A stretch of 64,000 nucleotides of DNA from Bacteroidia bacterium (GCA_026391555.1 JAPLEB010000093.1:1-64000), one strand, 5' to 3'. Shown: positions 1 through 8,411, counted from the first letter of the stretch. Numbers and translations are program-made. The notes: generated by a model not told the origin, from the letters alone.

Positions 1-67
1 ACTTATCATTTCATCTCGACTCCATAACCTTTACATATTTTACATTTAGTTATTACATAGAAGCAAA

Positions 68-1057
68 ATGACATTCCTATATATTGTTGTAGCATTAGTT
101 CTGATATTTGACTTTATCAATGGTTTTCATGATTCAGCAAATTCGATAGCGACTGTTGTTTCAACAAAAGTTCTCTCTCCGATAGCTGCTGTTGGTATGG
201 CTTCTTTCTTTAATTTTATTGCATTCCTGGTTTTTCCTACTAAAGTTGCATTGACAATCGGAAAAGGAGTCGTCAACCCGGATGTTATTAATCTGACTGT
301 TATTGCTGCTGCCCTTATTGCTGCTATAACATGGAACCTTGTAACATGGTGGTTTGGACTTCCCTCAAGCTCCTCACATACTCTGGTGGGAGGACTTGTA
401 GGCGCAGCTGTAGCAAGTTCCGGATGGAGTTCGGTGGTGATGGCAGGAGTTATTAAGATTGTAATATTTATTGTAATTGCACCATTACTTGGAATGTTAA
501 TGTCTTTTTTTATATCAGCTATTGTTATCGTACTGGCGAGGAAACATTCTCCTTCAGGGATAGATAAACATTTCCGAAGGCTCCAGCTATTATCAGCTGC
601 AGCTTTCAGCCTTGGCCATGGAGGTAATGATGCACAGAAGTCAATGGGTATTATCTGGGTTGCCCTGATTGCTTCAGGTTTAGCGACTAAAAGTGACCCT
701 ATAGCTTTATGGATTGTTCTTTCCTGTCAGGCTGCGATTGCCTTGGGCACATTATCAGGAGGTTGGAGAATAGTTAAAACCATGGGACAAAAAATAACCA
801 AGCTCAAACCTTTTGAAGGGTTCTGCGCTGAATCAGCCGGTGCTATTACCCTGTTTGGTGCAACACATTTTGGAATTCCGGTTAGTACCACTCATGTTAT
901 AACAGGGGCAATAATTGGTGCCGGTGCAAGAAAAGGAGTTTCAGCTGTTAAGTGGGGTGTAACAACAAACATTTTCTGGGCATGGTTACTTACGATTCCA
1001 GTATCAGCCATTGTCGGTTCATTAATGTACTTTTTCTTAAACTGGACACTTGCTTAA
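68..1057 (+). CDS. PiT-family inorganic phosphate permease
   Basis: Low-affinity phosphate (metal-phosphate):cation symporter of the inner membrane. The 329-residue protein is strongly hydrophobic and shows the duplicated PiT signature: GFHDSANSIAT near residues 19-29 and GHGGNDAQKSMG near 183-194. Length is at the short end for bacterial PiT proteins, which often carry a long central loop; here the loop around residues 155-175 is brief. The ATG at 68 is the only good start and has an A-rich leader. A DUF47 (PhoU-like) gene follows 36 bp downstream on the same strand, the usual pit-accessory arrangement, so the two are almost certainly one operon. Family assignment is secure; phosphate specificity is inferred from the family. 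Confidence 0.93.
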   Translation: MTFLYIVVALVLIFDFINGFHDSANSIATVVSTKVLSPIAAVGMASFFNFIAFLVFPTKVALTIGKGVVNPDVINLTVIAAALIAAITWNLVTWWFGLPSSSSHTLVGGLVGAAVASSGWSSVVMAGVIKIVIFIVIAPLLGMLMSFFISAIVIVLARKHSPSGIDKHFRRLQLLSAAAFSLGHGGNDAQKSMGIIWVALIASGLATKSDPIALWIVLSCQAAIALGTLSGGWRIVKTMGQKITKLKPFEGFCAESAGAITLFGATHFGIPVSTTHVITGAIIGAGARKGVSAVKWGVTTNIFWAWLLTIPVSAIVGSLMYFFLNWTLA

Positions 1058-1093
1058 ATATTAAATACTTAACAATTAATAATTATTAAAATC

Positions 1094-1744
1094 ATGAATA
1101 TAGATAGCTTTCTCAAATTTTTTGTGCCAAAAGACCACTCCTTCTTTCCGCTTTTTGAAAGTGATGCACAAAACCTGGTTAAGGCAACTGAGCTTCTTAA
1201 AGAGCTTATGTCAAGTACAGAAATCGAAGAGCATGAAAGGATACATAAAGAAATAAAGGACATTGAGCATATTGGCGATGAGATCACCGATAAAACATAC
1301 GTTCAACTTAACAAATCGTTTATAACCCCTTTCGACAGGGAAGATATTCATGAACTGACCGCACATATTGATGATGTGGTTGATTCAATTAATGGTATCA
1401 GCCGAAGAGTTTGCCTGTACAAACCAAAGAAGCTTATCCCTATATATAAGGAGATGGCTGATCTGATCTATGAAGGTGCCCGGGAAATAGAAATTGCGAT
1501 TCATTGTCTGAAGGATCCTGTAGCTAATAAAGAAAAAATATCAAAAGCATGCGAAAAAGTAACCGCGATTGAGCACAAGGCTGATGAACTATATTTTGTG
1601 GGGGTTTCTGAACTATTTGAAAAAGAAGAAGATCCCAAAGAATTACTTAAGAACAACAAGATTCTTGAGATCCTTGAAAGATGCGTTGATGAGGAGGAGG
1701 ATGTGACCGACACGCTCAAGGCGATCCTTATCAAAATGGCATAA
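1094..1744 (+). CDS. DUF47 family PhoU-like phosphate transport regulator
   Basis: Cytoplasmic all-helical protein of the DUF47/PhoU-like family, 216 residues, the normal length. Such proteins sit beside PiT permeases and are thought to modulate phosphate uptake. The sequence shows paired helical bundles rich in Glu and Lys, with typical DUF47 stretches such as IKDIEHIGDEIT (about residues 53-64) and a matching EHKADELY segment in the second half, consistent with the internal duplication of metal-binding E/D-rich motifs in PhoU-like folds. It follows the permease by 36 bp and probably shares its transcript. No transmembrane segment or signal peptide is visible. Regulatory role is from family knowledge, not from sequence. 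Confidence 0.9.
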   Translation: MNIDSFLKFFVPKDHSFFPLFESDAQNLVKATELLKELMSSTEIEEHERIHKEIKDIEHIGDEITDKTYVQLNKSFITPFDREDIHELTAHIDDVVDSINGISRRVCLYKPKKLIPIYKEMADLIYEGAREIEIAIHCLKDPVANKEKISKACEKVTAIEHKADELYFVGVSELFEKEEDPKELLKNNKILEILERCVDEEEDVTDTLKAILIKMA

Positions 1745-1771
1745 AGAATGGGTCCGGGCTGTTCTTAAGAA

Positions 1772-2119
1772 CTATTTTTTAGCAAAACCTTTGCACATAG
1801 CAGGGTCGCATTTTTTCATTCCGTCTTTTGAATTGGCGCAATTGGCTTTACATTTTGCAGGGTCGCATTTTCCTTCTTTACATTTTGCAGGATCACAGCC
1901 CATTTCTTTACATTTTGCAGGATCACACTTTTTGACATCGGCTGCTGTTGCTTCTGTCATTTTTCCACAAGCAGAAGCAGATGGACATTTTCCACAATCC
2001 TTCGACATTTCTGTTGAAGCCTTTTTAGCTCCCTGGGTACTATTCTGTGCATTTGCAACTATTATAACAACAAAAGCTACTATTAACAAACCAGATAAAC
2101 CAATAATAATTTTTTTCAT
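1772..2119 (-). CDS. Small secreted Cys-rich protein with CDPAKCK repeats
   Basis: A 115-residue protein with an N-terminal hydrophobic signal or anchor (residues 3-24, ending near ANAQ), so it is exported or tethered in the periplasm. The mature part contains the heptad CDPAKCK three times at 10-12 residue spacing (about residues 65-93), a variant CDPAMCK near the C-terminus, plus CGKC and SACGK further upstream. The DNA repeat is visible as near-identical 30-36 bp blocks around 1850-1935. The dense paired cysteines suggest metal binding (metallothionein- or copper-chaperone-like), but I do not recognise a named family. It is divergent from a histidine kinase whose sensor segment also carries three cysteines, separated by about 138 bp, which hints at shared control. 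Confidence 0.75.
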   Translation of the reverse strand: MKKIIIGLSGLLIVAFVVIIVANAQNSTQGAKKASTEMSKDCGKCPSASACGKMTEATAADVKKCDPAKCKEMGCDPAKCKEGKCDPAKCKANCANSKDGMKKCDPAMCKGFAKK

Positions 2120-2150
2120 ATCTCTTATAATTAAAGTAATTTGATCCAGA

Positions 2151-2158
2151 CAAAAATA
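2151..2158 (-). promoter_or_regulatory. Bacteroidota -7 box for Cys-rich gene
   Basis: TATTTTTG on the minus strand fits the Bacteroidota TAnnTTTG -7 consensus and lies 31 bp ahead of the ATG of the Cys-rich protein. No clear -33 TTTG partner is seen, so the call is tentative. Confidence 0.4.
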
Positions 2159-2243
2159 GGTTTAATAATTTCCATTTAAGTTATACAGAGGTTAATTCGT
2201 GTTAAGCCGATGTTAAATTTGCTCCATTAATGCAAAATCTGTT

Positions 2244-2251
2244 TACTTTTG
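2244..2251 (+). promoter_or_regulatory. -7 box directly before histidine kinase
   Basis: TACTTTTG matches TAnnTTTG; a TTTG that could be the -33 element lies at 2218-2221. The box ends only six bases before the preferred ATG at 2258, so if it is used the transcript would be leaderless or nearly so. Confidence 0.4.
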
Positions 2252-2257
2252 ATACTG

Positions 2258-3517
2258 ATGAAGAAATCAAAATTCCAATTATCACTTCTTATACTGACGC
2301 TCGCGTGTCTGTTTGCCCTTGTCGGAATACAGATAAACTGGATACTTAAAGCTGCACAAATGCAGGAAGCACAGTTTAATCATAGTGTAAATATGGCAAT
2401 GAACCGTATTGTGGAAAACCTTGCAAGGGATCAGGCTATGTGTAAAGAAGTAAACAATTGTATGAGAAAAGGTAATGCCGGTTCCTGCTATCTTATGATG
2501 AAAAACCGGGAGGAATGGGCAAATATGGGTTCTATGATAAAAAACGATCTGAAGTATTATGGTATAAATCTTGATTTTGAATTCGATATAGTAGATAATA
2601 AGCTGGGCTTAGGCAAGCAGCCAAACAAGAGTGAATATTTCAGCGATGATCTGGAAAATGCCCTACAGCAATCGGGGTTCGAACTCAGGATAAAGTTTCC
2701 TGAAAAGCGTGATTTTATTATTGCCCAGATCGGATATATTTTTATTTTTTCAATTGCTTTATTAGCCCTGGTAACTTTATCTTTTATAATGATATTCGGT
2801 TTTTATAAAAAAGAAAAGAAGCTTACAGAAAATATTGTTGATTTTATTAATAATATGACACACGAGTTTAAAACTCCTCTCACAAATATTGCATTGGCAA
2901 ATAGTATGATCTCAAAAACAGATACTGTGGAAAGCGACGAAAAGCTTACTTTTTATTCCCGGGTAATTAAGACTGAGCACGGCAAACTTAAGCAAAGAGT
3001 TGAGGAGCTTCTTAAAACCTCATTTTCAGAAACAGGTAAGCCCCTGTTCAATGAATGTATTGATGTCTCGCTGGTTATCGAAAATGTTATTGAAACTTAT
3101 TCTGTTCAGATCAAAGAGAAAGCGGGATCATTTATTTTCAACAAAGAAGGAGAAAATTTTAATGTGAATGGCAATATTGATCTGTTTCATATAGCCATGG
3201 GAAATATTGTTGATAACGCAATCAAATATTGCACAACTACGCCTGAAATCAATATCTTGCTCACCTCAAAAAATAATATTCTAATTGTAGAAATTTCCGA
3301 CAATGGGATTGGGATTACAAAGGATCAACAGACACAGATATTCGATAAATATTACAGGGTTCCGACTGGAGATATTCATGATAACAATGGTTTTGGCCTG
3401 GGACTATATCATGTTAAAAATATTGTGACAAAAATGGGAGGAAAAATTAATGTCACCAGTTCAAAGGGAAAGGGAAGCACGTTTTCATTAGAATTTCCGT
3501 TTTCAGGCAACAAATGA
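2258..3517 (+). CDS. Sensor histidine kinase, two transmembrane segments
   Basis: Membrane sensor kinase of a two-component system. Numbering from ATG 2258: TM1 at 8-30, a periplasmic sensor region 31-153, TM2 at 157-181, dimerisation/phosphoacceptor box THEFKTPLTN with His202, then an HATPase_c domain with GNIVDNAIKY (N box), DNGIGI (G1) and GFGLGLYHV (G2). The sensor region has three cysteines, C62, C68 and C77, in CKEVNNCMRKGNAGSC; these are candidates for metal or redox sensing but this is inference. The open frame could begin at TTG 2249, but ATG 2258 gives a proper membrane N-terminus. The gene overlaps the response regulator by ATGA, so the pair is translationally coupled. The divergent neighbour is the Cys-rich repeat protein. 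Confidence 0.9.
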   Translation: MKKSKFQLSLLILTLACLFALVGIQINWILKAAQMQEAQFNHSVNMAMNRIVENLARDQAMCKEVNNCMRKGNAGSCYLMMKNREEWANMGSMIKNDLKYYGINLDFEFDIVDNKLGLGKQPNKSEYFSDDLENALQQSGFELRIKFPEKRDFIIAQIGYIFIFSIALLALVTLSFIMIFGFYKKEKKLTENIVDFINNMTHEFKTPLTNIALANSMISKTDTVESDEKLTFYSRVIKTEHGKLKQRVEELLKTSFSETGKPLFNECIDVSLVIENVIETYSVQIKEKAGSFIFNKEGENFNVNGNIDLFHIAMGNIVDNAIKYCTTTPEINILLTSKNNILIVEISDNGIGITKDQQTQIFDKYYRVPTGDIHDNNGFGLGLYHVKNIVTKMGGKINVTSSKGKGSTFSLEFPFSGNK

Positions 3518-4224
3518 TAATTAAAGAGTTAAAAGCAAAAATTATTCTTGTAGAGGATGATGTAAACCTCGGGTTCCTGCTTGTTGACTTTCTTGAGGCA
3601 AATGGGTTTGAAGTTAAGCTATATAGAGATGGTCTTTCAGGGTTAAAAGGATTCCAGTTATCCAATTTCGATTTTTGTATCCTTGACCTTATGCTTCCAA
3701 AAATGGATGGTTTTACTCTGGCAGAGAAGATCAAAGAGTTGAACAGCGAGATACCGGTTATCATTTTGTCGGCCAGGTCGCTCAAAGAAGATAAAATAAA
3801 AGGATTCAGGATCGGAGTTGATGATTACATTACCAAACCATTTGACGAAGAGGAACTGTTATACCGTATCAGGGCTATCATGAACAGGATGAAGCAGTTA
3901 CCGGACATTGGCAATAATAATATTGTAAAGATCGGTAAATTTGAATTTGATACTTTAAACCAACTTTTAATCTTCGATAATAAAGCACGAAGACTTACAC
4001 TTAAAGAGAGCAAAATACTCCGGGTACTCAGTAATTCAAAAAGCAACCTTGTTAAAAGGGAAGAAATAATGATAGATATCTGGGGCGAATCAGACTATTA
4101 CACTGGCAGAAGTCTCGATGTGTTTATCTCCAAATTAAGAAGTTACCTTAAAAGCGATCCTGAAATCTGCATTACAACTATACCCACCGTGGGTTATATT
4201 CTTGAGACAAAGAGTGAAAATTAA
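3514..4224 (+). CDS. OmpR/PhoB-family response regulator
   Basis: Cytoplasmic DNA-binding partner of the upstream kinase, 236 residues. The receiver domain spans about residues 8-125 with the acidic pair in VEDD (15-16), phosphoacceptor Asp58 in FCILDLMLPKMDG and the conserved Lys in ITKPFD. The C-terminal winged-helix (about 135-233) contains the LTLKESKILRVL and RSLDVFISKLRSYL segments typical of Trans_reg_C. Start ATG overlaps the kinase stop by four bases. Target genes are unknown; the divergent Cys-rich protein is the obvious neighbour to test. A strong terminator follows the gene. Confidence 0.93.
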   Translation: MIIKELKAKIILVEDDVNLGFLLVDFLEANGFEVKLYRDGLSGLKGFQLSNFDFCILDLMLPKMDGFTLAEKIKELNSEIPVIILSARSLKEDKIKGFRIGVDDYITKPFDEEELLYRIRAIMNRMKQLPDIGNNNIVKIGKFEFDTLNQLLIFDNKARRLTLKESKILRVLSNSKSNLVKREEIMIDIWGESDYYTGRSLDVFISKLRSYLKSDPEICITTIPTVGYILETKSEN

Positions 4225-4236
4225 AGTGGATCAAAA

Positions 4237-4265
4237 AAAACGCCCCGCTAAATACAGGGCGTTTT
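4237..4265. terminator. Bidirectional intrinsic terminator
   Basis: Perfect 9-bp stem AAAACGCCC / GGGCGTTTT with an 11-nt loop lies between the convergent response regulator and MFS genes. A and T runs on either side allow termination in both directions. Confidence 0.85.
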
Positions 4266-4279
4266 AATATGCTATATTC

Positions 4280-6013
4280 TTAATTTTTAATGTTAGGCAG
4301 TTGCAGGCCATAACCTTTCTTTTTATCCTCTGCTTTTAACAGAAAGGCAAAAACAAGAGCAAGAAGACTAAAGCCGGTAAAAATCATCATTGGAAGAGTG
4401 TAATTATAAAAGGAAAAGACATTATTAAACTTCGAAATCTTTTCTCCTGTATTAGTTACAAAGTTTTCAATTGTACCCTTCGCTATTTCACCTTTGTCTA
4501 AATATGAATACTTAGTAACTTTAATTTCGCCTTTTCTAATTGCCTTATTCAATGATTTTTTGCTTATAAATTCAGTATTGATAGTATCGTTGGCGACAGT
4601 TATAACAGCAGAGATTGTTCCATCTCCATTTTTAAAAAACTGAGATACTTTAACATCTTCATTTTTGCGGCTTATAGTTCCAACCTCAGAAATGGAATAA
4701 GTTTTCTGGTCTGAAACTGCAACCTGAGAAATCTGATTTCCCTGACTTGTAGTAAAACCGGTTCCTGCAACAGCGAAATATCCGATAAAACAATATTTAT
4801 TAAGAACCCAGCCAATAAGGGCAGGAACGCCCATTAATCCCCAGTTTTGAACCCAAAAGACCAGAGAATAAGCAGTACCGAGCTGTTTTTCAGGAATGAT
4901 TTTGGGGACTGATGGCCACATAGCAGAAGGAACAAGTGAAAAACCTACTCCAAGAACAAGAATCAGAAGAATTGCAACAATCCATTGATTTAAAAAGGGA
5001 ACCGAAAAAACTACATGTACAAAAATCAACAATATTGCCCCAATAATCATTATTGATGCTCCCTTCCCTTTTCTATCATATAAATTACCAAATAAAGGAG
5101 TTAACAATATGGTCCCGAAAGGCAACATAGCCGGAATTAAGCCTGCCCAATCTTCATTAATATGGAATTTTTGAACCATTAAATCAGTGGCATATTTCAG
5201 AAATGGGAAGACAGCGGAATAGAACAAAACGCAAAGAATAGCAAGATACCACCAGCCTTTATTTGTAACTATTTTCCAGATGTCCTTAATACGAAACTCT
5301 TCTTCAGTATCCACAGTCTTATTTGCTTTATCATATGCATTTTGTGATACCTCCAGTTTCTTATCCATATAAGTATAGATAAAGAATGCAATCAGACCAA
5401 TGCATAACATAATGAGACATACAAGAATTGGTGCGGAAACATTATTGAATCCTTTTGCAATTGGTACTGATGTAGAGAGAGCAAGAGCAGTACCCATTCT
5501 TGCTGTTGCCATTTCTAATCCCATTGCCAGTGCAAGCTCTTTTCCCTTGAACCATTTTACAATAATTTTAGAGACCGTAATTCCTGCAATTTCCACACCA
5601 ACACCAAATACTGCAAAACCTAATGCTGCCATGAAAACCTGAGCTTTTACATCCCAGAAAACAAGATGCCATGACTGACCATCAAGCATATGAGTAGAAA
5701 CAGCCCAATATTTTATAGATGTTCCAATAACCATTATTGTTGCTGCCATTAATCCGGTAAAACGGACTCCCATTTTATCAAGAATAATACCTCCAATGAT
5801 AAGCATTAACAGAAATACATTAAACCATCCATAGGCACTGGTAAAGAATCCAAATTCCGAACTGTTCCAATGCAACTGACCTTCAAGCAACCCCTTTAAC
5901 GGAGCCATCACATCAGTGAGATAATAACCGCATAACATTGTAAATGATACCACCGCTAATGCAGTCCAGCGTGCAACTTTGGAGTCGCGCAATGTATTTG
6001 TTATTGTTTCCAT
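4280..6013 (-). CDS. MFS transporter with periplasmic insertion before last TM
   Basis: Inner-membrane major facilitator carrier, 577 residues, against roughly 420-450 for an ordinary 12-TM member. Residues 15-415 hold eleven predicted membrane spans, with MFS-type loop residues such as LDKMGVRF after TM2 and NLYDRKGKG in the second half. Between TM11 and the final span lies an insertion of about 118 hydrophilic, Thr/Ser/Lys-rich residues (about 417-534) that the topology places outside the cytoplasm. The last span and a basic tail (AEDKKKGYG) close the protein. Substrate is not evident; the general shape recalls organic-anion or nitrate-type carriers. It stands alone between a terminator and the thioredoxin-like gene. 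Fold assignment is firm, substrate unknown. Confidence 0.85.
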   Translation of the reverse strand: METITNTLRDSKVARWTALAVVSFTMLCGYYLTDVMAPLKGLLEGQLHWNSSEFGFFTSAYGWFNVFLLMLIIGGIILDKMGVRFTGLMAATIMVIGTSIKYWAVSTHMLDGQSWHLVFWDVKAQVFMAALGFAVFGVGVEIAGITVSKIIVKWFKGKELALAMGLEMATARMGTALALSTSVPIAKGFNNVSAPILVCLIMLCIGLIAFFIYTYMDKKLEVSQNAYDKANKTVDTEEEFRIKDIWKIVTNKGWWYLAILCVLFYSAVFPFLKYATDLMVQKFHINEDWAGLIPAMLPFGTILLTPLFGNLYDRKGKGASIMIIGAILLIFVHVVFSVPFLNQWIVAILLILVLGVGFSLVPSAMWPSVPKIIPEKQLGTAYSLVFWVQNWGLMGVPALIGWVLNKYCFIGYFAVAGTGFTTSQGNQISQVAVSDQKTYSISEVGTISRKNEDVKVSQFFKNGDGTISAVITVANDTINTEFISKKSLNKAIRKGEIKVTKYSYLDKGEIAKGTIENFVTNTGEKISKFNNVFSFYNYTLPMMIFTGFSLLALVFAFLLKAEDKKKGYGLQLPNIKN

Positions 6014-6216
6014 CTTTTAAAATTATATAATAATTAATGACGGGTAAATGTAGAAAATAAATTGAATTAAAATTCTTAATTACAACAGTTATCCTGAACT
6101 AAACTTTGGATGAATTGTTAATAAGAGTAAAAAGAGGGAAATCTTCCTGCAGTTAATAAAAAGATTTTCTGTTATTTTGCAATAAATTAAAAATATTAAA
6201 CTATCTGTCTGATTAT

Positions 6217-6765
6217 ATGAAAAAGAGTTTTATACTGGCATTGCTTACACTGATTGCCATTGCAGTTAATTCACAGAGCGCTACCCTTTCCGCAAATTCA
6301 GCCATTAAATGGTACACTATACAGGAAGCCGAAAAACTTAACAAGCAAACTCCCCGTCCGATTTTTATTGACACCTACACCGACTGGTGCGGTTGGTGTA
6401 AAAAAATGGATAAGGAAACTTTCACAAACTCAGTGATTTCCGATATCCTGAATAATAAATTCTATCCTGTAAAATTCGATGCGGAAGGAAAAGAAAGCAT
6501 TAATTTTCTTGGTCAGACCTTTGTAAATGATGGTAAATCAGGAAATGCACATCAGTTAGCAGTTGCCCTTCTGCAGGGACAATTATCCTATCCGACGGTT
6601 GTTTTCCTTACACAGCAGAATGATGGAAAAATTAGTGTTTCTCCTGTTCCGGGGTTCAAAGAAGCTAAAGAGATGGAAGTTATTCTTAGTTTTTTTTCTG
6701 ATAAAACGTATGAAACACAAAAGTGGGAGGATTTTCAGAAGAGCTTTGTTGGGAAAGTGAAGTAA
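6217..6765 (+). CDS. Secreted thioredoxin-like protein
   Basis: Exported thiol-disulfide protein of 182 residues. Signal peptide at 1-20 (cleavage near VNSQ), then a thioredoxin fold in which WCGWC gives the redox pair Cys58/Cys61, preceded by PIFIDTYTD, and followed by the FDAEGKES and YPTVVFL strands; the cis-Pro is in SYPTVVF. The CGWC motif and overall pattern resemble the DUF255/thioredoxin_7 group rather than canonical CGPC thioredoxins. It is likely to act in the periplasm on misfolded or cytochrome-type substrates, but no partner gene is nearby. Single gene transcribed away from the MFS gene; the foreign-looking region begins just downstream. Confidence 0.85.
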   Translation: MKKSFILALLTLIAIAVNSQSATLSANSAIKWYTIQEAEKLNKQTPRPIFIDTYTDWCGWCKKMDKETFTNSVISDILNNKFYPVKFDAEGKESINFLGQTFVNDGKSGNAHQLAVALLQGQLSYPTVVFLTQQNDGKISVSPVPGFKEAKEMEVILSFFSDKTYETQKWEDFQKSFVGKVK

Positions 6766-6861
6766 ATCTTGTAATAATGAAGCTGAAGCAGGGGATAACC
6801 CTATAATTCAATGCTGTTTTGTGCAACTTTAAAAGTTCGGTATTGCCTTGCGATGTTGCTA

Positions 6862-7053
6862 TCATTCCTCTTTTTTCTTTTTGTGAGCTTCCAGTTTTTT
6901 TATGGCTTTGTCAAAATCGCTTTCAAAAAGTTTGTCTTGTACAATCCGATATTTTTCAAATTCACTTTCGGCAAATGATTTGGCAATAGCTTGTGTTACT
7001 TTACCTGCATTGCTCAAAATATCTTTTTCGTTGAGATAATTTTTGGCAATCAC
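6862..7053 (-). pseudogene. C-terminal fragment resembling RhuM/virulence family
   Basis: A 63-residue frame whose sequence (FAESEFEKYRIVQDKLFESD, then FDKAIKKLE and a Lys-rich end) resembles the C-terminal helix of RhuM-family proteins, which are usually about 330 residues. The reading frame remains open upstream to about 7173 but without an ATG, and that extension does not look like the RhuM body, so the gene is a remnant. It lies at the edge of a region full of broken mobile-element genes. Family identification is from memory of the C-terminal motif and is tentative. Confidence 0.4.
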
Positions 7054-7292
7054 AACATCGATTTTGATAATTTTCCCCGAAGGTGCATTTTTCCATTTAA
7101 AAAATTTTGCGCGAGGGCAAAGTCCGGGTAGATGAGTATAAGGTTGAAAGTCAAGATGTATGTTTATTAAAGTTGCGAATCAATCTTTTTATCTGGATCA
7201 GAAAAACTATTTATTATTTAATAAGCTTGGCCATAACGGCAGTTTGTCCAATAACTTTTTTTAGTCAGCAAATTTTCATTTGATTTAAGCCG
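7054..7292. other. Non-coding gap beside gene remnants
   Basis: Nothing convincing apart from the open, start-less extension of the RhuM-like frame. The stretch is AT-rich and probably debris between two truncated mobile genes. Confidence 0.4.
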
Positions 7293-7505
7293 TTAACAGC
7301 GACCACGGAAATTGGCAATTATGTTATGATCAGGTTTGAGGGACTTTAAAAGCCACATTACTTCAATGTTGCGTCTGCATTCTATTTCCGGAAAAAGATT
7401 GATTTGGTTTCTGTTATGTCCTTGTATGAATTTCATGTAGTCAAGATACAAAAACCCGGCGTTAATTGAAGAATCACCAACTCCATAGTTATCAACAAAA
7501 AAGGT
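7293..7505 (-). pseudogene. IS1182/IS5-type transposase N-terminal fragment
   Basis: Reading the minus strand between a stop near 7506 and the stop at 7293-7295 gives about 70 residues containing ECRRNIEVMWLLKSLKPDHN followed by IIANFR, closely matching the conserved ECRRNxExMWLLxxLxPDHKTIADFRK block of IS1182-type DDE transposases. The N-terminal start and the entire catalytic domain are absent, so it is a dead fragment. Its presence marks past insertion-sequence activity next to the toxin-antitoxin pair. No inverted repeats of an intact element were found around it. Confidence 0.65.
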
Positions 7506-7661
7506 AGGTTATTAGACAGTCTGCCGGCAGTTGAGGCTTAATATAGTGCGGGTTTGCGGTAGATAAAACTGTCCGGCTGCCTGAAAATTATATGCGATAA
7601 ATAAAACTTGGAGAGACCCTGACGTCTGTATTATATTTAGCCTTTGTTGTGGCGTTGTGCA
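7506..7661. other. Gap between transposase fragment and toxin gene
   Basis: No gene seen. The segment just past the toxin stop contains GCACAACGCCACAAC, reminiscent of intergenic repeat ends in this phylum, but no defined element. Confidence 0.3.
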
Positions 7662-8072
7662 TTATTTAAGCTCGTTTCTCAATCCTTGAATCGTGAGGAT
7701 TTTGGTCTCATTTATATGCTCAAGGTCAAGCAAGTCATTGTCTCCGGTGACTAAATAGTCCGCATTACTGTCTATTGCCAGGTTCAATAAAAAATTATCT
7801 TTTATGTCGCGACATCTGTTTATTTCAGTTGTAACTTGGACAAGAATTCCGAATCTGTTAATTATTCGTATCAAATGCTTAACATCACTCTCAGCAAAGT
7901 ATTTCTTAAATTTTGGTCTTTCTGCAACTGAAATGAACTCACTAAACAACTCTTCTGAAAAGATGAGTTTCATTTTTCCTGTTTCAATGTAGTTGTCAAG
8001 AAAGCTGAAATCTCTTGAAATAAGAAAGCTAATCCAAATGTTCGAATCAAGGATTACTTTTTTATTCTTCAT
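7662..8072 (-). CDS. PIN-domain toxin of a VapBC-like pair
   Basis: Probable ribonuclease toxin, 136 residues, of the PIN/COG1569-type toxin group. Acidic residues expected in the metal site are visible: Asp9 in VILDSNIWIS, Glu in FSEELFSEF, Asp in CRDIKDN, and the TGDNDLLDL motif near residues 109-117 that is typical of this subgroup. The gene overlaps the upstream antitoxin by 11 bp (8062-8072), so the two are translationally coupled, as in most type II systems. It is likely held in check by the 71-residue partner. The pair sits in a region with transposase and integrase debris, consistent with horizontal acquisition. Confidence 0.85.
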   Translation of the reverse strand: MKNKKVILDSNIWISFLISRDFSFLDNYIETGKMKLIFSEELFSEFISVAERPKFKKYFAESDVKHLIRIINRFGILVQVTTEINRCRDIKDNFLLNLAIDSNADYLVTGDNDLLDLEHINETKILTIQGLRNELK

Positions 8073-8277
8073 AGCGGGCTTTTCTAACCGATTCCACCTC
8101 TTTGGTTATCTCTTCTAAAGTAGGGGCATTATCAGAAAGCTTTCTTAGCTTTGTAAGTAATTCAGTAAACTTCGATTTTCCTTTTTCTTTTTTTATCCTT
8201 ATCAAATCCATGTCAACCAAACTCTTAATCAGACTTTTGGCTTTTGGATTTATTATTTCAATTCTTAGTGATTCCAT
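8062..8277 (-). CDS. Antitoxin of the PIN toxin pair
   Basis: A 71-residue acidic/basic helical protein encoded just upstream of, and overlapping, the PIN toxin. The N-terminus (MESLRIEIINPKAKSLIKSL) resembles short antitoxins whose first strand and helix contact DNA, and the C-terminal half (LEEITKEVESVRKARYEE) is the type of segment that wraps the toxin. The family is small and poorly conserved, so identification rests mainly on size, overlap and partner. A TAnnTTTG promoter box and a perfect 12-bp palindrome lie immediately upstream, fitting autoregulation. Confidence 0.75.
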   Translation of the reverse strand: MESLRIEIINPKAKSLIKSLVDMDLIRIKKEKGKSKFTELLTKLRKLSDNAPTLEEITKEVESVRKARYEE

Positions 8278-8293
8278 ACCAAATCATTTTATA

Positions 8294-8301
8294 CAAATAT
8301 A
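8294..8301 (-). promoter_or_regulatory. -7 box for toxin-antitoxin operon
   Basis: TATATTTG on the minus strand matches TAnnTTTG and lies 16 bp from the antitoxin ATG. Confidence 0.5.
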
Positions 8302-8312
8302 TGAAATTTCAT
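8301..8312. promoter_or_regulatory. Palindromic operator candidate for antitoxin
   Basis: ATGAAATTTCAT is a perfect 12-bp palindrome abutting the upstream side of the -7 box of the toxin-antitoxin operon. Its position suits repression by the antitoxin or toxin-antitoxin complex. Inference from position only. Confidence 0.4.
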
Positions 8313-8411
8313 GTGTTATAGAAATTTCTCCTTCTACCGGTAATGGCTTTTACAATATATTATACTTTGGTTTCATTCATTTTCAATATAGCTGATAAAT
8401 TTTATTGCACG

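Noticed and set aside
1791..2144. Plus-strand open frame opposite the Cys-rich gene
   Set aside because: Its HFAGSH repeats are the antisense reading of the CDPAKCK codons; the minus-strand protein has a proper signal peptide.
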